Assembly (NCBI GenBank): GCA_030148915.1
Contig: JASBSN010000009.1
Location: 1 to 64,000 of the forward strand
Length of the DNA stretch: 64,000 nucleotides
Direction of reading: 5' to 3'
Source: Thiogranum sp.
GTDB taxonomy: Bacteria; Pseudomonadota; Gammaproteobacteria; DSM-19610
Positions within the stretch are counted from its first letter, which is position 1. The number at the start of each line of letters is the position of its first letter. The notes under the pieces were generated by a model. It worked only from the letters and a program-made list of their open reading frames with translations, was not told where the DNA came from and did no database searches. The position numbers were made by a program, and so were the translations under genes. Positions 8,344 through 18,005 of this stretch are shown here, piece after piece.

Positions 8344-9549
8344 ATGGAAAACCTGGATAGCAAACCTCTCTTATTGGTCGTAGACGATTCACGTCTGATG
8401 CGGCTCGCCGCACGCAAGATTCTGAGAGATGACTTCGAGATTCTCGAAGCCGGCGACGGCGAACAGGCTTGGGACAGCCTGCAGGCCGAAGCCGGTATCC
8501 ACCTGGTCATGTCGGATCTCTCCATGCCCAATCTCGACGGTCTGGGTCTACTGAAACGCATTCGCGAATCGGAGCACGGCCGCATCAAGGATCTGCCGGT
8601 GATCATCGTCACCGGCGCCGAGGACGACGATGGCAGCCGCCAAACCGCTTTGTCGGCCGGCGCCAGCGACTTCATCACCAAACCGTTCGAGTCCGTGCAG
8701 CTGTTGGCCCGCACCAAGGCGCAGGCGAAACAGCAACACACCCAGCAGGCGCTGCTAAACAGCGAAGCCAGTAAGGCGCAACTGGAGCAGCATAACCAGA
8801 TCGACCTGCTCACCGGACTGGTCAACGCGCGGGGCTTCGACAACGCCGTCGAGGAAAGTCTTTCCTTCGCCCGACGTCATGACACCGAGCTCGCCCTGCT
8901 GATGCTCCACGTGGAAAAATACAAGACCCTATTTTTGCGTCACGGCAAACAAGTGGCCGAAAACCTGCTGCTGAGTCTGGCCCGCATGCTCGGCGAGGGG
9001 CGCCGGCGCGAGGATATCGTGGCGCGCCTGGACATCGACACCTTTGCAGTACTACTGCCCTCGGCAAGCGCCGAGGGGGCCCGGCGAATCGCCGCGCAGG
9101 TGCTCGGTAATCTGCATGCTCAGGGGTTCAGCGCCGAGTCGACTCCGCCGGTCAGTGTCACTATCGGTGTGTCCAAAGCGGCGATCACGTCGGCAACTAC
9201 CGCTGCGCAATTGTTGGCGGCGGCGCGAGAAAGCCTGCGTCCGAGCCAAGACCTGGTCGCCCCCGGCGCGCCACCGGCCACCCCGGCGCCAGCGGTCCGC
9301 GCGCCCATGCCGCCACCGGCCGAACCGCCTGTCGCCAGTGCCGTCGAACTCCAGCAGGCAGTACAAGCCCTGGCCGATAACCGCCAACCAGCCACCGACA
9401 GCGACGCTCTGGTACGCGCCATGCTGCCGTTGTTACACCGTTGGAATCAAACCCACGGCGGGTGCTGCAGCGCGCTGCTAGGGGAGCTCGAGCGCCGGCT
9501 AAGCGCCGGCAAAAGAGCCGTCAAGCCGATTCCGGTCGACGCCGGTTAA
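8344..9549 (+). CDS. Response regulator with degenerate GGDEF domain
   Basis: The ~401-residue protein has an N-terminal receiver domain (about residues 7-125) with the acidic pair in VVDDS, phosphoacceptor Asp in SDLSMP, and TKPF at the end. A GGDEF-like domain starts at DLLTGLVNARGF. The catalytic motif is replaced by LDIDTFAVLLP, so the expected GGDEF residues are missing and diguanylate cyclase activity is unlikely. The C-terminus is proline-rich with a short helical end. It may be a phosphorylation-controlled scaffold. ATG at 8344 follows GGGACGG; TTG at 8338 is an alternative. Confidence 0.85.
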   Translation: MENLDSKPLLLVVDDSRLMRLAARKILRDDFEILEAGDGEQAWDSLQAEAGIHLVMSDLSMPNLDGLGLLKRIRESEHGRIKDLPVIIVTGAEDDDGSRQTALSAGASDFITKPFESVQLLARTKAQAKQQHTQQALLNSEASKAQLEQHNQIDLLTGLVNARGFDNAVEESLSFARRHDTELALLMLHVEKYKTLFLRHGKQVAENLLLSLARMLGEGRRREDIVARLDIDTFAVLLPSASAEGARRIAAQVLGNLHAQGFSAESTPPVSVTIGVSKAAITSATTAAQLLAAARESLRPSQDLVAPGAPPATPAPAVRAPMPPPAEPPVASAVELQQAVQALADNRQPATDSDALVRAMLPLLHRWNQTHGGCCSALLGELERRLSAGKRAVKPIPVDAG

Positions 9550-10034
9550 GCCGGCCTGCGGTATCCCCGCGGCCTGATAGCCACCCGGCAGACAACCCGC
9601 GTGCAGCGTACCCCATCGCGACGGTAAAGCCCGTACTCGAATTCCGGGGTGCTGCGTTGCCGGCGCTGCAGATCGTGGCGTATCCGCTCTTTAACGCGTG
9701 GATCGAAGACGAAACGCAACTCCAGGTCCGTGTCGCCCGGATGCTCGAATTCGAGCGACAAAGAGCGGGTCCAGACACTGTACCCGGGGAACTGCTTGGC
9801 GCAAGCGATAGCCGCGATGGGATCGGCAATCGCGGCCTGATAGCCGCCGAACATGGTGTCGCCGAGATTGCGCGAAAACACGGTTAGCGGCAGACGCAGG
9901 CGCACCTGATTCCAGTGTTCCTCGAGCGCAATGACTTTCACCCCCATCATCCGGAACGGCGGGTACCACTCGATGCGCTTACGCGCCGGGAGAAAGCGCG
10001 CGCGGCGCAGAAATCTGAGAGCATTCAAGGCCAT
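9546..10034 (-). CDS. Hotdog-fold protein, DUF4442/YiiD C-terminal-like thioesterase
   Basis: The ~162-residue protein has the length and pattern of DUF4442 hotdog proteins: MMGVKVIALEEHW near the N-terminus, then a NLGDTMFGGYQAA segment matching the hotdog helix N-terminus. These are related to PaaI-type acyl-CoA thioesterases; substrate and activity are not established. The start is placed at 10034, where AGGCGG lies upstream; the frame is open to 10115. Its stop overlaps that of the convergent response regulator in TTAA. Confidence 0.7.
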   Translation of the reverse strand: MALNALRFLRRARFLPARKRIEWYPPFRMMGVKVIALEEHWNQVRLRLPLTVFSRNLGDTMFGGYQAAIADPIAAIACAKQFPGYSVWTRSLSLEFEHPGDTDLELRFVFDPRVKERIRHDLQRRQRSTPEFEYGLYRRDGVRCTRVVCRVAIRPRGYRRPA

Positions 10035-10130
10035 TGTAGATCGACCGCCTGGGTGTGAGGTAACATTGTAACGCGCCGGAGCAAGCCATTTGCAATCCCG
10101 GCCATCAAGTTGCACTCAGGGATACCCGCC

Positions 10131-10613
10131 ATGCCATCGTTTGACACCGTGTCCGAAGTCGATTTACAGGAAGTGATCAATGCCGTCGACCAAACCAACC
10201 GCGAACTCGGCACTCGCTATGATTTCAAGGGCTCGTGCGCGAAAGTCGAGCAGAGCGAACAAACGCTGACGGCCCGCGCCGACAGTGAATTTCAACTCGG
10301 CCAACTCAGAGATATCCTGCACACCAAACTGGCCAAGCGGGGCATCGATTTACGCTCCCTGCAAGCGGGAAAAATCGAACCAGGCAACAACCAGGTCCGT
10401 CAGACCCTGACCGTGCAGCAGGGGCTGTCCCAGGATCTGGCGCGAAAAATCGTCAAGCTTGTCAAGGACGCAAAACTTAAGGTGCAAGTGAGCATCCAGG
10501 GCGAAAAGGTGCGCGTGGTAGGCAAGAAGCGCGACGATCTGCAGGAAGTGATCGGTCTGTTGCGAAACGTCCAGCTTGATCTACCTCTGCAGTACATCAA
10601 TTTTCGCGATTAA
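10131..10613 (+). CDS. yajQ: YajQ family nucleotide-binding protein
   Basis: The 160-residue protein matches YajQ along its length: [15 protein letters not shown] at the start, RYDFKGS, and the terminal [10 protein letters not shown]. YajQ proteins form a tandem RNA-recognition-like fold; some bind cyclic di-GMP and alter transcription factor activity. The start is the ATG at 10131, the usual family N-terminus. Confidence 0.95.
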   Translation: MPSFDTVSEVDLQEVINAVDQTNRELGTRYDFKGSCAKVEQSEQTLTARADSEFQLGQLRDILHTKLAKRGIDLRSLQAGKIEPGNNQVRQTLTVQQGLSQDLARKIVKLVKDAKLKVQVSIQGEKVRVVGKKRDDLQEVIGLLRNVQLDLPLQYINFRD

Positions 10614-10736
10614 GTCAGTATTTTGGCGTCCCACGCCGACAATCGCGCGTATCTGCGGCTGCGCCATGCAAAATGCGGCCTAAACCGCTAGAATACGCGC
10701 CTCTGAAATCAGCCTGACCGGACCAAAGCTTTTATT

Positions 10737-11276
10737 ATGACCTCAGTACCTGCCTCGCAGCGGCACACACAAAAACAGTACTCTTACGAAGAGCTCCTGC
10801 AATGCGGCCACGGCGAGCTGTTCGGCCCGGGCAACGCGCGTCTGCCGCTGCCGCCGATGCTGATGCTCGACCGCATTGTGCATATCAGTGATACTGGCGG
10901 CACGCACGGCAAAGGGCAGATTATCGCCGAGCTCGATATCCGCCCGGATCTGTGGTTTTTCGATTGCCACTTCGAATCGGATCCCGTCATGCCGGGCTGT
11001 CTGGGACTTGACGCCATGTGGCAATTGATCGGCTTTCACCTCGGTTGGCTTGGCGGACCCGGGCGCGGACGCGCCCTGGGCGCCGGAGAGGTGAAGTTCA
11101 GCGGACAGGTGACGCCGGACAACAAGCTGGTGACCTACCGTATCGATCTGCGGCGCGTCATCCAGCGCAAACTGCACATGGGCATCGGTGATGCGATCAT
11201 GGAAACCGACGGCAGGGAAATTTATCACGCCAAGAGCCTGCGGGTGGGCCTGTTTACCTCAACTGAAGCATTTTAG
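10737..11276 (+). CDS. fabA: 3-hydroxydecanoyl-ACP dehydratase/isomerase FabA
   Basis: The 179-residue hotdog enzyme dehydrates 3-hydroxydecanoyl-ACP and isomerises the trans-2 product to cis-3, the branch point to unsaturated fatty acids. Catalytic His78 is in [13 protein letters not shown] and Asp92 in GLDAMWQ. Length is slightly above the E. coli protein because of an N-terminal extension. It lies 11 bp upstream of fabB, the standard FabA-FabB operon. Confidence 0.97.
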   Translation: MTSVPASQRHTQKQYSYEELLQCGHGELFGPGNARLPLPPMLMLDRIVHISDTGGTHGKGQIIAELDIRPDLWFFDCHFESDPVMPGCLGLDAMWQLIGFHLGWLGGPGRGRALGAGEVKFSGQVTPDNKLVTYRIDLRRVIQRKLHMGIGDAIMETDGREIYHAKSLRVGLFTSTEAF

Positions 11277-11287
11277 GATTGTATCGT

Positions 11288-12505
11288 ATGCGGCGCGTCG
11301 TCATCACCGGCCTGGGCATCACCTCCAGTATCGGCACCAACCAGCAGCAGGTTTTGGAATCCCTGCAGCAAGGCAGATCCGGTATTGTCTTTGCCCCTGA
11401 GTATAAAGAACTGGGATTCCGCAGCCATATTCACGGCGCCGTCGAACTCGATCTCGACAGCCTGATCGAGCGCAAGCTGCGGCGCTTCATGGGCGACAGC
11501 GCGGCCTACAACTACATTGCCATGCTGGAAGCCATCGCCGATGCCGGCCTCGAGGATGCGCAGATATCCCATCCGCGCACCGGTCTGATCGCCGGCTCCG
11601 GCGGCACCTCCACCGAGAACGTGACGCTGGCGGTCGACCTGCTGCGCCAGAAAGGCGCTAAAAAGGTGGGCCCGTTCATGGTCCCGCGGACTATGGGCAG
11701 CACCAACTCCGCCTGTCTGTCGACCGCGTTCAAGATCAAGGGCGTCAACTACTCCATCAGCTCCGCCTGCTCTACCAGCGCACACTGCATCGGCAACGCC
11801 TGTGAACTGATCCAGATGGGCAAACAAGACATCGTTTTCGCCGGCGGCGGCGAGGAGTTGCACTGGAGCCTGACGCTGCTGTTTGACGCCATGGGCGCCT
11901 TGTCTTCCAAATATAACGACGCCCCGCAAACCGCCTCCCGCGCCTACGACGCCACCCGCGACGGTTTTGTCATCGCCGGCGGCGGCGGCATGCTGGTGGT
12001 CGAGGAACTGGAGCACGCTCTGGCGCGCGGTGCAAACATCTACGCGGAACTGGTCGGCTACGGCGCCACTTCCGACGGCTACGATATGGTGCAGCCGTCC
12101 GGCGAGGGTGCCGTGCGCTGCATGCAGCAGGCCATGGCGGGGGTCGAGGGCGACATCGACTACATCAACGCCCACGGCACCAGCACCCCGGTCGGGGATC
12201 TGCGAGAACTGGAAGCCGTTCGCGAAGTCTTCGGCGAGCAGATTCCGCCGGTCAGTTCGACCAAATCGCTGACCGGTCACTCCCTGGGGGCGGCCGGTGT
12301 GCAGGAAGCGGTCTACTCGCTGCTGATGCTCAAGCACGACTTCATCTGCGCCTCGGCCAATATCCAGCAGCTCGACCCGGCCGCCGAGGGGTTTCCGGTT
12401 CAGCGGACACTAAAAGAGAACGCCGGTCTGCGTACGGTGATGTCCAACAGCTTCGGTTTCGGCGGCACCAACGCCACGCTGATCTTCCAGCGCTACCAAC
12501 CCTGA
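11288..12505 (+). CDS. fabB: Beta-ketoacyl-ACP synthase I FabB
   Basis: The 405-residue thiolase-fold enzyme elongates acyl-ACP and is needed for the unsaturated branch started by FabA. Cys161 (SSACSTS) is the acylated nucleophile; the decarboxylating histidines are in [11 protein letters not shown] and [13 protein letters not shown] at 11288 begins [16 protein letters not shown], the family N-terminus. An upstream in-frame TTG at 11279 is less likely. Confidence 0.97.
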   Translation: MRRVVITGLGITSSIGTNQQQVLESLQQGRSGIVFAPEYKELGFRSHIHGAVELDLDSLIERKLRRFMGDSAAYNYIAMLEAIADAGLEDAQISHPRTGLIAGSGGTSTENVTLAVDLLRQKGAKKVGPFMVPRTMGSTNSACLSTAFKIKGVNYSISSACSTSAHCIGNACELIQMGKQDIVFAGGGEELHWSLTLLFDAMGALSSKYNDAPQTASRAYDATRDGFVIAGGGGMLVVEELEHALARGANIYAELVGYGATSDGYDMVQPSGEGAVRCMQQAMAGVEGDIDYINAHGTSTPVGDLRELEAVREVFGEQIPPVSSTKSLTGHSLGAAGVQEAVYSLLMLKHDFICASANIQQLDPAAEGFPVQRTLKENAGLRTVMSNSFGFGGTNATLIFQRYQP

Positions 12506-12512
12506 GCCGACC

Positions 12513-15500
12513 TCAGCCGCCGAGTTCTCGCCACAGGCGATCCAACCGTTGCGCGGAGACTTTTTCCGCGGTGCCCAGCGATTGCGCAAACAGCGATACG
12601 CGCAGCTCCTCGATCAGCCAGCGCAAGCGAACCAACTGCCCACTGCTCGTGCCCCGCGCCAGCGCCTGGCTGTAGCGCTCCGAGTGCAGCGCGACCAATC
12701 GCGCCTGTTCCCGGTCCCGCGCCAGGTTGCTCCCGGCCTGTTCCAAGCGCCGTAGCGCCCCCTGCAGGTAGCGCGCAAGGTGCGGCAGCCAAGCCGACGG
12801 CGTGGCGCTGAGAAAACCCGCGTAGACCAACTGTTGCACCTGCGTCTGCACTTCGCCCGCTACCGCCAGCAACGCCGGCGCCAGCGGCTCTTTGAGCTTT
12901 CGCCTGACCTGTTGATAGGCCTGCAGCGCCTGATAGCTGTGCGCGCCAATGGCCACGGCATCACTGAGCAGTCGCCGACGCCCGCTTGCCAGCCGCCGCT
13001 GGAAGCTCTGCGCGTCGGTGATCGCCTGGTCGCCCTCGGGCAGAAAGGCGGCCTGCAGAGCGGCGCGCTCCAGGTCCGCCAACAACACCCCGGCGGCGCC
13101 GGTGGTGCTGAACCACAAGGTCTGCTTATCAAAATCCGCTACCGCCCGGCGAATGTCCCGCACGATAGGGCCCGAGTGCTTGCGAAACAGCGCCAACAGC
13201 CCGTCCCGATGCGCCGCCGCAGCCTCGCCGGGGCGGTCGAACAGGCACAGGTCGATACGCTGTTCACGCTGCGTCAAGGCCGGGTAGCCGCGCAGGCGTA
13301 CGCCCTCTTGCACAAATTCTATGTGCGCGGGCAACTCACCGAAATCCCAATCCTGCACATCGATACGTTCGTAGACGGCGGTCGATCGCCCGGCAAAGCC
13401 CTGCTGCGCCCGGTCGCCGAACTGTTGCTGTAAAGCCGCCAGGTCGCGGCCCTGCGCCAAGGCTCGCCCCTTGGCGTCGAGCACCTCGTACACCGCGTGC
13501 AGGTGCGCCGGCACCTGCTCTACTCGCCAGGCGCTCACCGGCACCTCGATGCCGCTGATGCGCTGCAGCTGCGCGGCGAGGAAATCACTCAGGCTGCCGC
13601 TCGCTTGCTCGGCGGCCTGGAGACAAGCTTCGGCAAAATCCGGGGCCGGGACAAAGTGACGTCGCAGCACCTTGGGCAGCGACTTGATCAGCGCCACACA
13701 CTTCGCCTTTCGCAGCCCCGGCACCAGCCAGTCGAAATCGGCCGGCTGCAGTTGGTTGAGTGCTACCAGCGGTACCTGTACACGCAACCCATCGCGCTCT
13801 TTGCCGGGTTCAAAGTGATAGCGCAGCGCCAACTGCAAACCGCGCACGGTCAGGCTATCCGGAAACTGTTCTGCATTAATAGCGGTGGCGTCGTGCTGCA
13901 TCACCACCTCGGGCTGCAAAAAGAGCAACTCCGGCTGTTGTTTGCCCGCTTGCTTCCACCAGCGCCGAAAACTGCTCAGATCGACGACCGCATCAATTAC
14001 CCGCTGATCGAAGAAATCATCCAGCTGCTGTTCATCGACAATCAGATCGCGCCGGCGCGACTTTGCTTCGAGATGCTGTAACTCGTCGAGCAGCGCGCGA
14101 TTGTGTTCGACAAAAGGCTCGCGCAGCTGCCACTCACCGTACACCAGAGCATGGCGAATAAACAGCTCGCGGGCTACCCGCGGGTCGATTTTTGCGTAGT
14201 CGACTTTACGCCGCTGCACCAGCGGCAGGCCATACAGGCTGAGGTTTTCAAAAGCCACCACCGCGGCGCGGCGCTTCTCCCAGTGCGGCTCGATATAACT
14301 GCGTTTCAGCAGATGCGCGGCCAACGGCTCCAGCCACTCGGGTTCTATCGCCGCGACGCTGCGCAAGTAACGCTTGCCGGTTTCAACCAGTTCGGCCGCG
14401 ACCAGCCAGCGCGGGCGTTTCTTACCCAACGCCGAACCGGGAAAAAGATTGAACTTCAGGTTTCGCGCGCCCAAATATTCGTCGGCGCCGGTGTGCATGG
14501 CTACATTGCCCAGCAAACCGCTGAGCAATGCCGTGTGAATGGCCTGATAGTCGGCCGCTTCGGCATTACCGGACAGCCCCAGGGCGTGCACCCGCGCCTG
14601 CAGCTGCCGGTGGATATCCAGCCATTCGCGCATGCGTAATGAGGAGATAAAATGCTCCCGACACCACTTGCGCAGCTTGTTCTGTGACAGGTGGCGGGAC
14701 TGCTCGGCGTAAGCCTTCCACAGCTTCAGGTAACTGCTAAAATCCGAGCGCGGATCGACAAACAGCGCATGCTTTTGGTCCGCCGCCTGCCGGTGCTCCA
14801 GCGGGCGATCGCGGGGATCGGACGACTCCAGCACCGAGACAATAATCAGCATCTCGCTGAGACAGCGGTTGTCGTGCGCGGCCAGCAGCATACGCGCCAG
14901 GCGGGGGTCGACCGGCAGTCGCGCAATGCGGCTGCCAAGCGGGGTCAGGCGGTTACGCGCGTCGACCGCGCCCAGTTCCTGCAACAATTTGTAGCCGTCG
15001 CGAATGAAGCGCGGGTCCGGCGGCTCGACAAACGGAAAGTCCTCAATGTCGCCCAGACCCTGATGGATCATCTGCAGGATAACCGCAGCCAGATTGGTGC
15101 GACGAATTTCAGCGGTGGTGAATTCATCGCGTGCCAGATAGTCCGCTTCGCTGTACAGACGGATGCAAATGCCGGCGGCGACCCGACCGCAACGGCCCGC
15201 GCGCTGATTGGCCGAGGCCTGGGAGACCGCTTCGATAGGCAATCGTTGCACCTTGGTACGGTAGTTGTAGCGGCTGATTCGCGCCGCTCCGGTATCGACC
15301 ACGTAGCGGATACCGGGTACTGTCAGGGACGTTTCAGCGACGTTAGTCGCCAGCACAATGCGTCGGCCGGCATGAGCCGCGAACACCTCGTTTTGCTGGG
15401 CCGCAGACAGACGCGCATAGAGCGGCAGAATACTGGTGTGCGGCGGATGGTGCTTGCGTAGCAGCTCGGCGCTTTCGCGTATCGCCCGTTCGCCGGGAAG

Positions 15501-16406
15501 AAATACCAGGATATCGCCGGGGCCCTCGGCGGCGAGCTCGTCAATTGCCGCCAGCAGCGGCTGGCCGCTGGCGCCTGCCGCTTGCTCTTCGTCCTCGGCC
15601 TGCACCGGCCGGTAGCGAATCTCCACCGGGTACGTACGCCCTGACACTTCAATCACCGGAGCCCCGTTGAAGTGCTTCGAAAAGCGCTGCGGATCGATGG
15701 TCGCGGAAGTTATAATCAGTTTCAGATCGGGCCGGCGCGGTAGCAGACGGTGCAGATAGCCCAGCAGAAAGTCAATGTTCAGGCTGCGCTCGTGCGCTTC
15801 ATCGATTATCAGGGTGTCGTATTCACGCAGTTCTGAATCTGACTGGATTTCGGCCAACAACATGCCGTCGGTGAGAACCTTCACGTAGGTGCTGTCGCGC
15901 ACCCGGTCCTGGAAGCGGATTTTGTAACCGACCTGCTCACCGAGGCGACCGTGCAACTCCTCGGCGATGCGCGCCGCCAGACTGCGCGCGGCCAGTCGTC
16001 GCGGTTGCGTGTGGGCGATCTTACCGCGGCTGCCGCGCCCCAACTGCAGGCACAGCTTGGGCAACTGGGTGGTTTTTCCCGAGCCGGTCTCGCCACACAC
16101 CACCACCACCTGGTGTGCATCCAGCGCCGCCAGAATGTCATCGCGGCGCGCCACTACCGGCAGCGCCAAGGGAAAATCCGGCACCGGTAGCCCCTCACGA
16201 CGCTGGGCAACATGGTGCGCCGAACTGTGCACCTCGCCTTGCAGGCGCCCCAGCGCCCGGTCGATGGGCTGACCGCGGGCACAACGCGCCTGCAACTTAT
16301 GTATCTGCCTGCGCAAAGCGGGAATATCCCGTGCCAGACAATCGTCCAGTGACTGTGTCAATTGCTGCAGCAGCCGCGCATCGACAGCGGTAGAGCCGTG
16401 TGTCAT
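12513..16406 (-). CDS. hrpA: ATP-dependent RNA helicase HrpA
   Basis: A DEAH-box helicase of 1297 residues, close to the ~1300 of E. coli HrpA. Walker A is GETGSGKTTQ near residue 100, Walker B is DEAH, and motif III SAT and motif VI QRAGRCGR are present. The long C-terminal part (HA2, OB-fold and DUF3418 region) is complete. HrpA has been linked to mRNA processing and to rescue of stalled ribosomes. ATG at 16406 is chosen over the TTG at 16433. Confidence 0.96.
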   Translation of the reverse strand: MTHGSTAVDARLLQQLTQSLDDCLARDIPALRRQIHKLQARCARGQPIDRALGRLQGEVHSSAHHVAQRREGLPVPDFPLALPVVARRDDILAALDAHQVVVVCGETGSGKTTQLPKLCLQLGRGSRGKIAHTQPRRLAARSLAARIAEELHGRLGEQVGYKIRFQDRVRDSTYVKVLTDGMLLAEIQSDSELREYDTLIIDEAHERSLNIDFLLGYLHRLLPRRPDLKLIITSATIDPQRFSKHFNGAPVIEVSGRTYPVEIRYRPVQAEDEEQAAGASGQPLLAAIDELAAEGPGDILVFLPGERAIRESAELLRKHHPPHTSILPLYARLSAAQQNEVFAAHAGRRIVLATNVAETSLTVPGIRYVVDTGAARISRYNYRTKVQRLPIEAVSQASANQRAGRCGRVAAGICIRLYSEADYLARDEFTTAEIRRTNLAAVILQMIHQGLGDIEDFPFVEPPDPRFIRDGYKLLQELGAVDARNRLTPLGSRIARLPVDPRLARMLLAAHDNRCLSEMLIIVSVLESSDPRDRPLEHRQAADQKHALFVDPRSDFSSYLKLWKAYAEQSRHLSQNKLRKWCREHFISSLRMREWLDIHRQLQARVHALGLSGNAEAADYQAIHTALLSGLLGNVAMHTGADEYLGARNLKFNLFPGSALGKKRPRWLVAAELVETGKRYLRSVAAIEPEWLEPLAAHLLKRSYIEPHWEKRRAAVVAFENLSLYGLPLVQRRKVDYAKIDPRVARELFIRHALVYGEWQLREPFVEHNRALLDELQHLEAKSRRRDLIVDEQQLDDFFDQRVIDAVVDLSSFRRWWKQAGKQQPELLFLQPEVVMQHDATAINAEQFPDSLTVRGLQLALRYHFEPGKERDGLRVQVPLVALNQLQPADFDWLVPGLRKAKCVALIKSLPKVLRRHFVPAPDFAEACLQAAEQASGSLSDFLAAQLQRISGIEVPVSAWRVEQVPAHLHAVYEVLDAKGRALAQGRDLAALQQQFGDRAQQGFAGRSTAVYERIDVQDWDFGELPAHIEFVQEGVRLRGYPALTQREQRIDLCLFDRPGEAAAAHRDGLLALFRKHSGPIVRDIRRAVADFDKQTLWFSTTGAAGVLLADLERAALQAAFLPEGDQAITDAQSFQRRLASGRRRLLSDAVAIGAHSYQALQAYQQVRRKLKEPLAPALLAVAGEVQTQVQQLVYAGFLSATPSAWLPHLARYLQGALRRLEQAGSNLARDREQARLVALHSERYSQALARGTSSGQLVRLRWLIEELRVSLFAQSLGTAEKVSAQRLDRLWRELGG

Positions 16407-16494
16407 GGTAAATTCGGTCGAACTCCGGCGCAAAGCGCTTATTCTACACCGCCATGGCTTGGCGGCGGGAACCAGCCAAGCTCTGTATAAGTCG

Positions 16495-16500
16495 TATAAT
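16495..16500 (+). promoter_or_regulatory. Putative -10 element before the DsrE gene
   Basis: Consensus TATAAT lies 42 bp before the DsrE start and downstream of the divergent hrpA start. No good -35 hexamer is seen at 16-18 bp, so an activator or a weak promoter is possible. Confidence 0.4.
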
Positions 16501-16542
16501 TACAACCACAGCCACAGAATATCACCTGACAGAGGACAACCG

Positions 16543-17019
16543 ATGAGCATAGAAATCCAACGCCGACGCCTCCTGCAATGGCTCGGCGCCACAAGCGGGC
16601 TGGCCCTGTTTACGCCCGGCGCCAAGGCCCAATCCGGAGACGTTGAACTGTTCGGTGAACCCGCCCACAAACTGGTCTACCAGTTCAACAAAGCCGACGT
16701 CGATTACATGGAGCACGTGCTGTTCTCCGTCGGCGCTCTGCTGCGCAAGTACTCAGACAATATCCACCTGGTGGTGACCGCGATCGGCCCCGGCCTGCAC
16801 ATCCTCGGCAAACAACCGGGTCGCCCGATCCCGAAGATCGTCCGCCAGCGCGTCTCCAGTCTGGCCGCCTACGGCGTCAGTTTTCACGCCTGCGGTAATA
16901 CCATGAAGGCGCTTGGCTGGGACAAATCCGACCTGCTGGAGTTCGCCGAAATCGTTGACATTGGTGCCGATGATCTGATGACGCTCCAGGAACAGGGTTA
17001 CAGCTATATCAGCTGGTAG
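16543..17019 (+). CDS. DsrE-family protein with twin-arginine signal
   Basis: A 158-residue precursor begins with RRRLLQWLG and a hydrophobic stretch ending near AKAQSG, a likely Tat signal. The mature part is a DsrE/DsrF-like fold with a single cysteine in SFHACGNTM, in the position used for persulfide carriage in this superfamily. The product is therefore probably periplasmic, unlike cytoplasmic DsrEFH/TusBCD. Two monoheme cytochrome c genes follow on the same strand, suggesting a periplasmic sulfur or electron-transfer role (inference). AGAGGA precedes the ATG. Confidence 0.82.
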   Translation: MSIEIQRRRLLQWLGATSGLALFTPGAKAQSGDVELFGEPAHKLVYQFNKADVDYMEHVLFSVGALLRKYSDNIHLVVTAIGPGLHILGKQPGRPIPKIVRQRVSSLAAYGVSFHACGNTMKALGWDKSDLLEFAEIVDIGADDLMTLQEQGYSYISW

Positions 17020-17026
17020 GCTCTGC

Positions 17027-17046
17027 TATAATAGCGCCCGTATAAT
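17027..17046 (+). promoter_or_regulatory. Two tandem TATAAT hexamers before the cytochrome pair
   Basis: TATAAT occurs at 17027-17032 and again at 17041-17046, each followed by a GCGC-containing segment. They sit between the DsrE stop and the first cytochrome start and could give the cytochromes their own promoter. No clear -35 was found. Confidence 0.35.
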
Positions 17047-17148
17047 GGCGCACGTCCGGCACAAGAAGACACTAAAGTGCTTGCCGGAAGCGTTGCAGAT
17101 GCTGTTCACGCGCAGCGACCGTACACACCAAAGACGAGAGTGAGGACT

Positions 17149-17472
17149 ATGAAAGTAAATTATATAGCTTGCCTGGCGCTGTTGGCCGCCGGCGGCCTGT
17201 CGGCGGGCGCTTGGGCCGCCGGGGACGCAGCCGCCGGCAAGACCAAAGCCTTTACCTGCATGGGCTGTCACGGCATTCCCGATTACAACAATGTCTATCC
17301 AACCTACCACGTGCCAAAGCTGGGCGGGCAGCACGCCGCCTATATTGTCACCGCCTTGCAGGAATACGCCAAAGCTCAGCGCAAACACGGCACCATGCAG
17401 GCCCAGGCAAGCACGCTCAGCGAACAGGACATGCAGGATATCGCCGCCTACTTCGAACAAGGTGGTAACTAG
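17149..17472 (+). CDS. Periplasmic monoheme cytochrome c
   Basis: A 107-residue precursor with a Sec signal (cleavage near AWAAGD) and one class I heme motif, CMGCH (residues 37-41). The probable sixth ligand Met is in the C-terminal half, in a region with TLSEQDMQDIAAYF typical of cytochrome c4/c5-like domains. GAGTGAGGA supports the ATG. It is separated by 20 bp from a paralogous cytochrome, so the two probably arose by duplication and act as electron carriers together. Confidence 0.92.
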   Translation: MKVNYIACLALLAAGGLSAGAWAAGDAAAGKTKAFTCMGCHGIPDYNNVYPTYHVPKLGGQHAAYIVTALQEYAKAQRKHGTMQAQASTLSEQDMQDIAAYFEQGGN

Positions 17473-17492
17473 GCATGAGAGAGAAACTCAAG

Positions 17493-17843
17493 ATGAAAAC
17501 ACTCAATAAATGGCTCATGCTGTCGGTGATTTCCGCATTCAGTCTGTCGGTGCAAGCCGCAGGCGACGCCAGCGCCGGCAAGAAGATCGCCGGTGAGACC
17601 TGTCAGGCCTGTCACGGTGCAGACGGCAACAGCAGTAATGCACAGTATCCTCGTCTCGCCGGGCAACACGCCGACTACCTGGTTCACGCCCTGCAGGCGT
17701 ACAAGAACGGCGCACGCAAAAACCCCATCATGTCCGGTTTCGCCGCCAGTCTGTCGGAACAAGACATAAAAAATGTCGCGGCCTGGTTTGCCACGCAACA
17801 GGGCCTCACCTCACCGGTGTTGCCCAATACCGTCGGACGCTGA
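17493..17843 (+). CDS. Periplasmic monoheme cytochrome c
   Basis: A 116-residue precursor with signal peptide (cleavage near VQAAGD) and heme motif CQACH (residues 37-41). It shares with its upstream neighbour the AGQHADYLVHALQAYKNG and SLSEQDIKNVAAW segments, the pattern of single-domain cytochrome c4-like proteins. The ATG at 17493 is favoured over 17475. A probable terminator lies 70 bp downstream. Confidence 0.92.
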   Translation: MKTLNKWLMLSVISAFSLSVQAAGDASAGKKIAGETCQACHGADGNSSNAQYPRLAGQHADYLVHALQAYKNGARKNPIMSGFAASLSEQDIKNVAAWFATQQGLTSPVLPNTVGR

Positions 17844-17912
17844 AGATCCGGCAGGGCAGTGCTTGTGGCCCTGGCTGGCGGCCAGGGTCACAAGTCCCCT
17901 TTCAGAGAGGGC

Positions 17913-17947
17913 AAAAGTGACAAAAACGCCTTTTCTTGTCACTTTTT
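17913..17947 (+). terminator. Probable intrinsic terminator after the cytochrome genes
   Basis: AAAAGTGACAA (17913-17923) pairs with TTGTCACTTTT (17936-17946) across a 12-nt loop, followed by T and a short pyrimidine run. A second GC-rich hairpin without a T-run lies upstream at about 17864-17892. Confidence 0.7.
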
Positions 17948-18005
17948 CCTTGACATTACCTAAAAGCCTGCGACACTTGAGCTAATCACCCAGCAGGGGA
18001 CGGGC

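Noticed and set aside
17864-17892. GC-rich hairpin after the second cytochrome as a terminator
   Set aside because: Stem is good but there is no T-run; the downstream hairpin at 17913-17947 is the better candidate.
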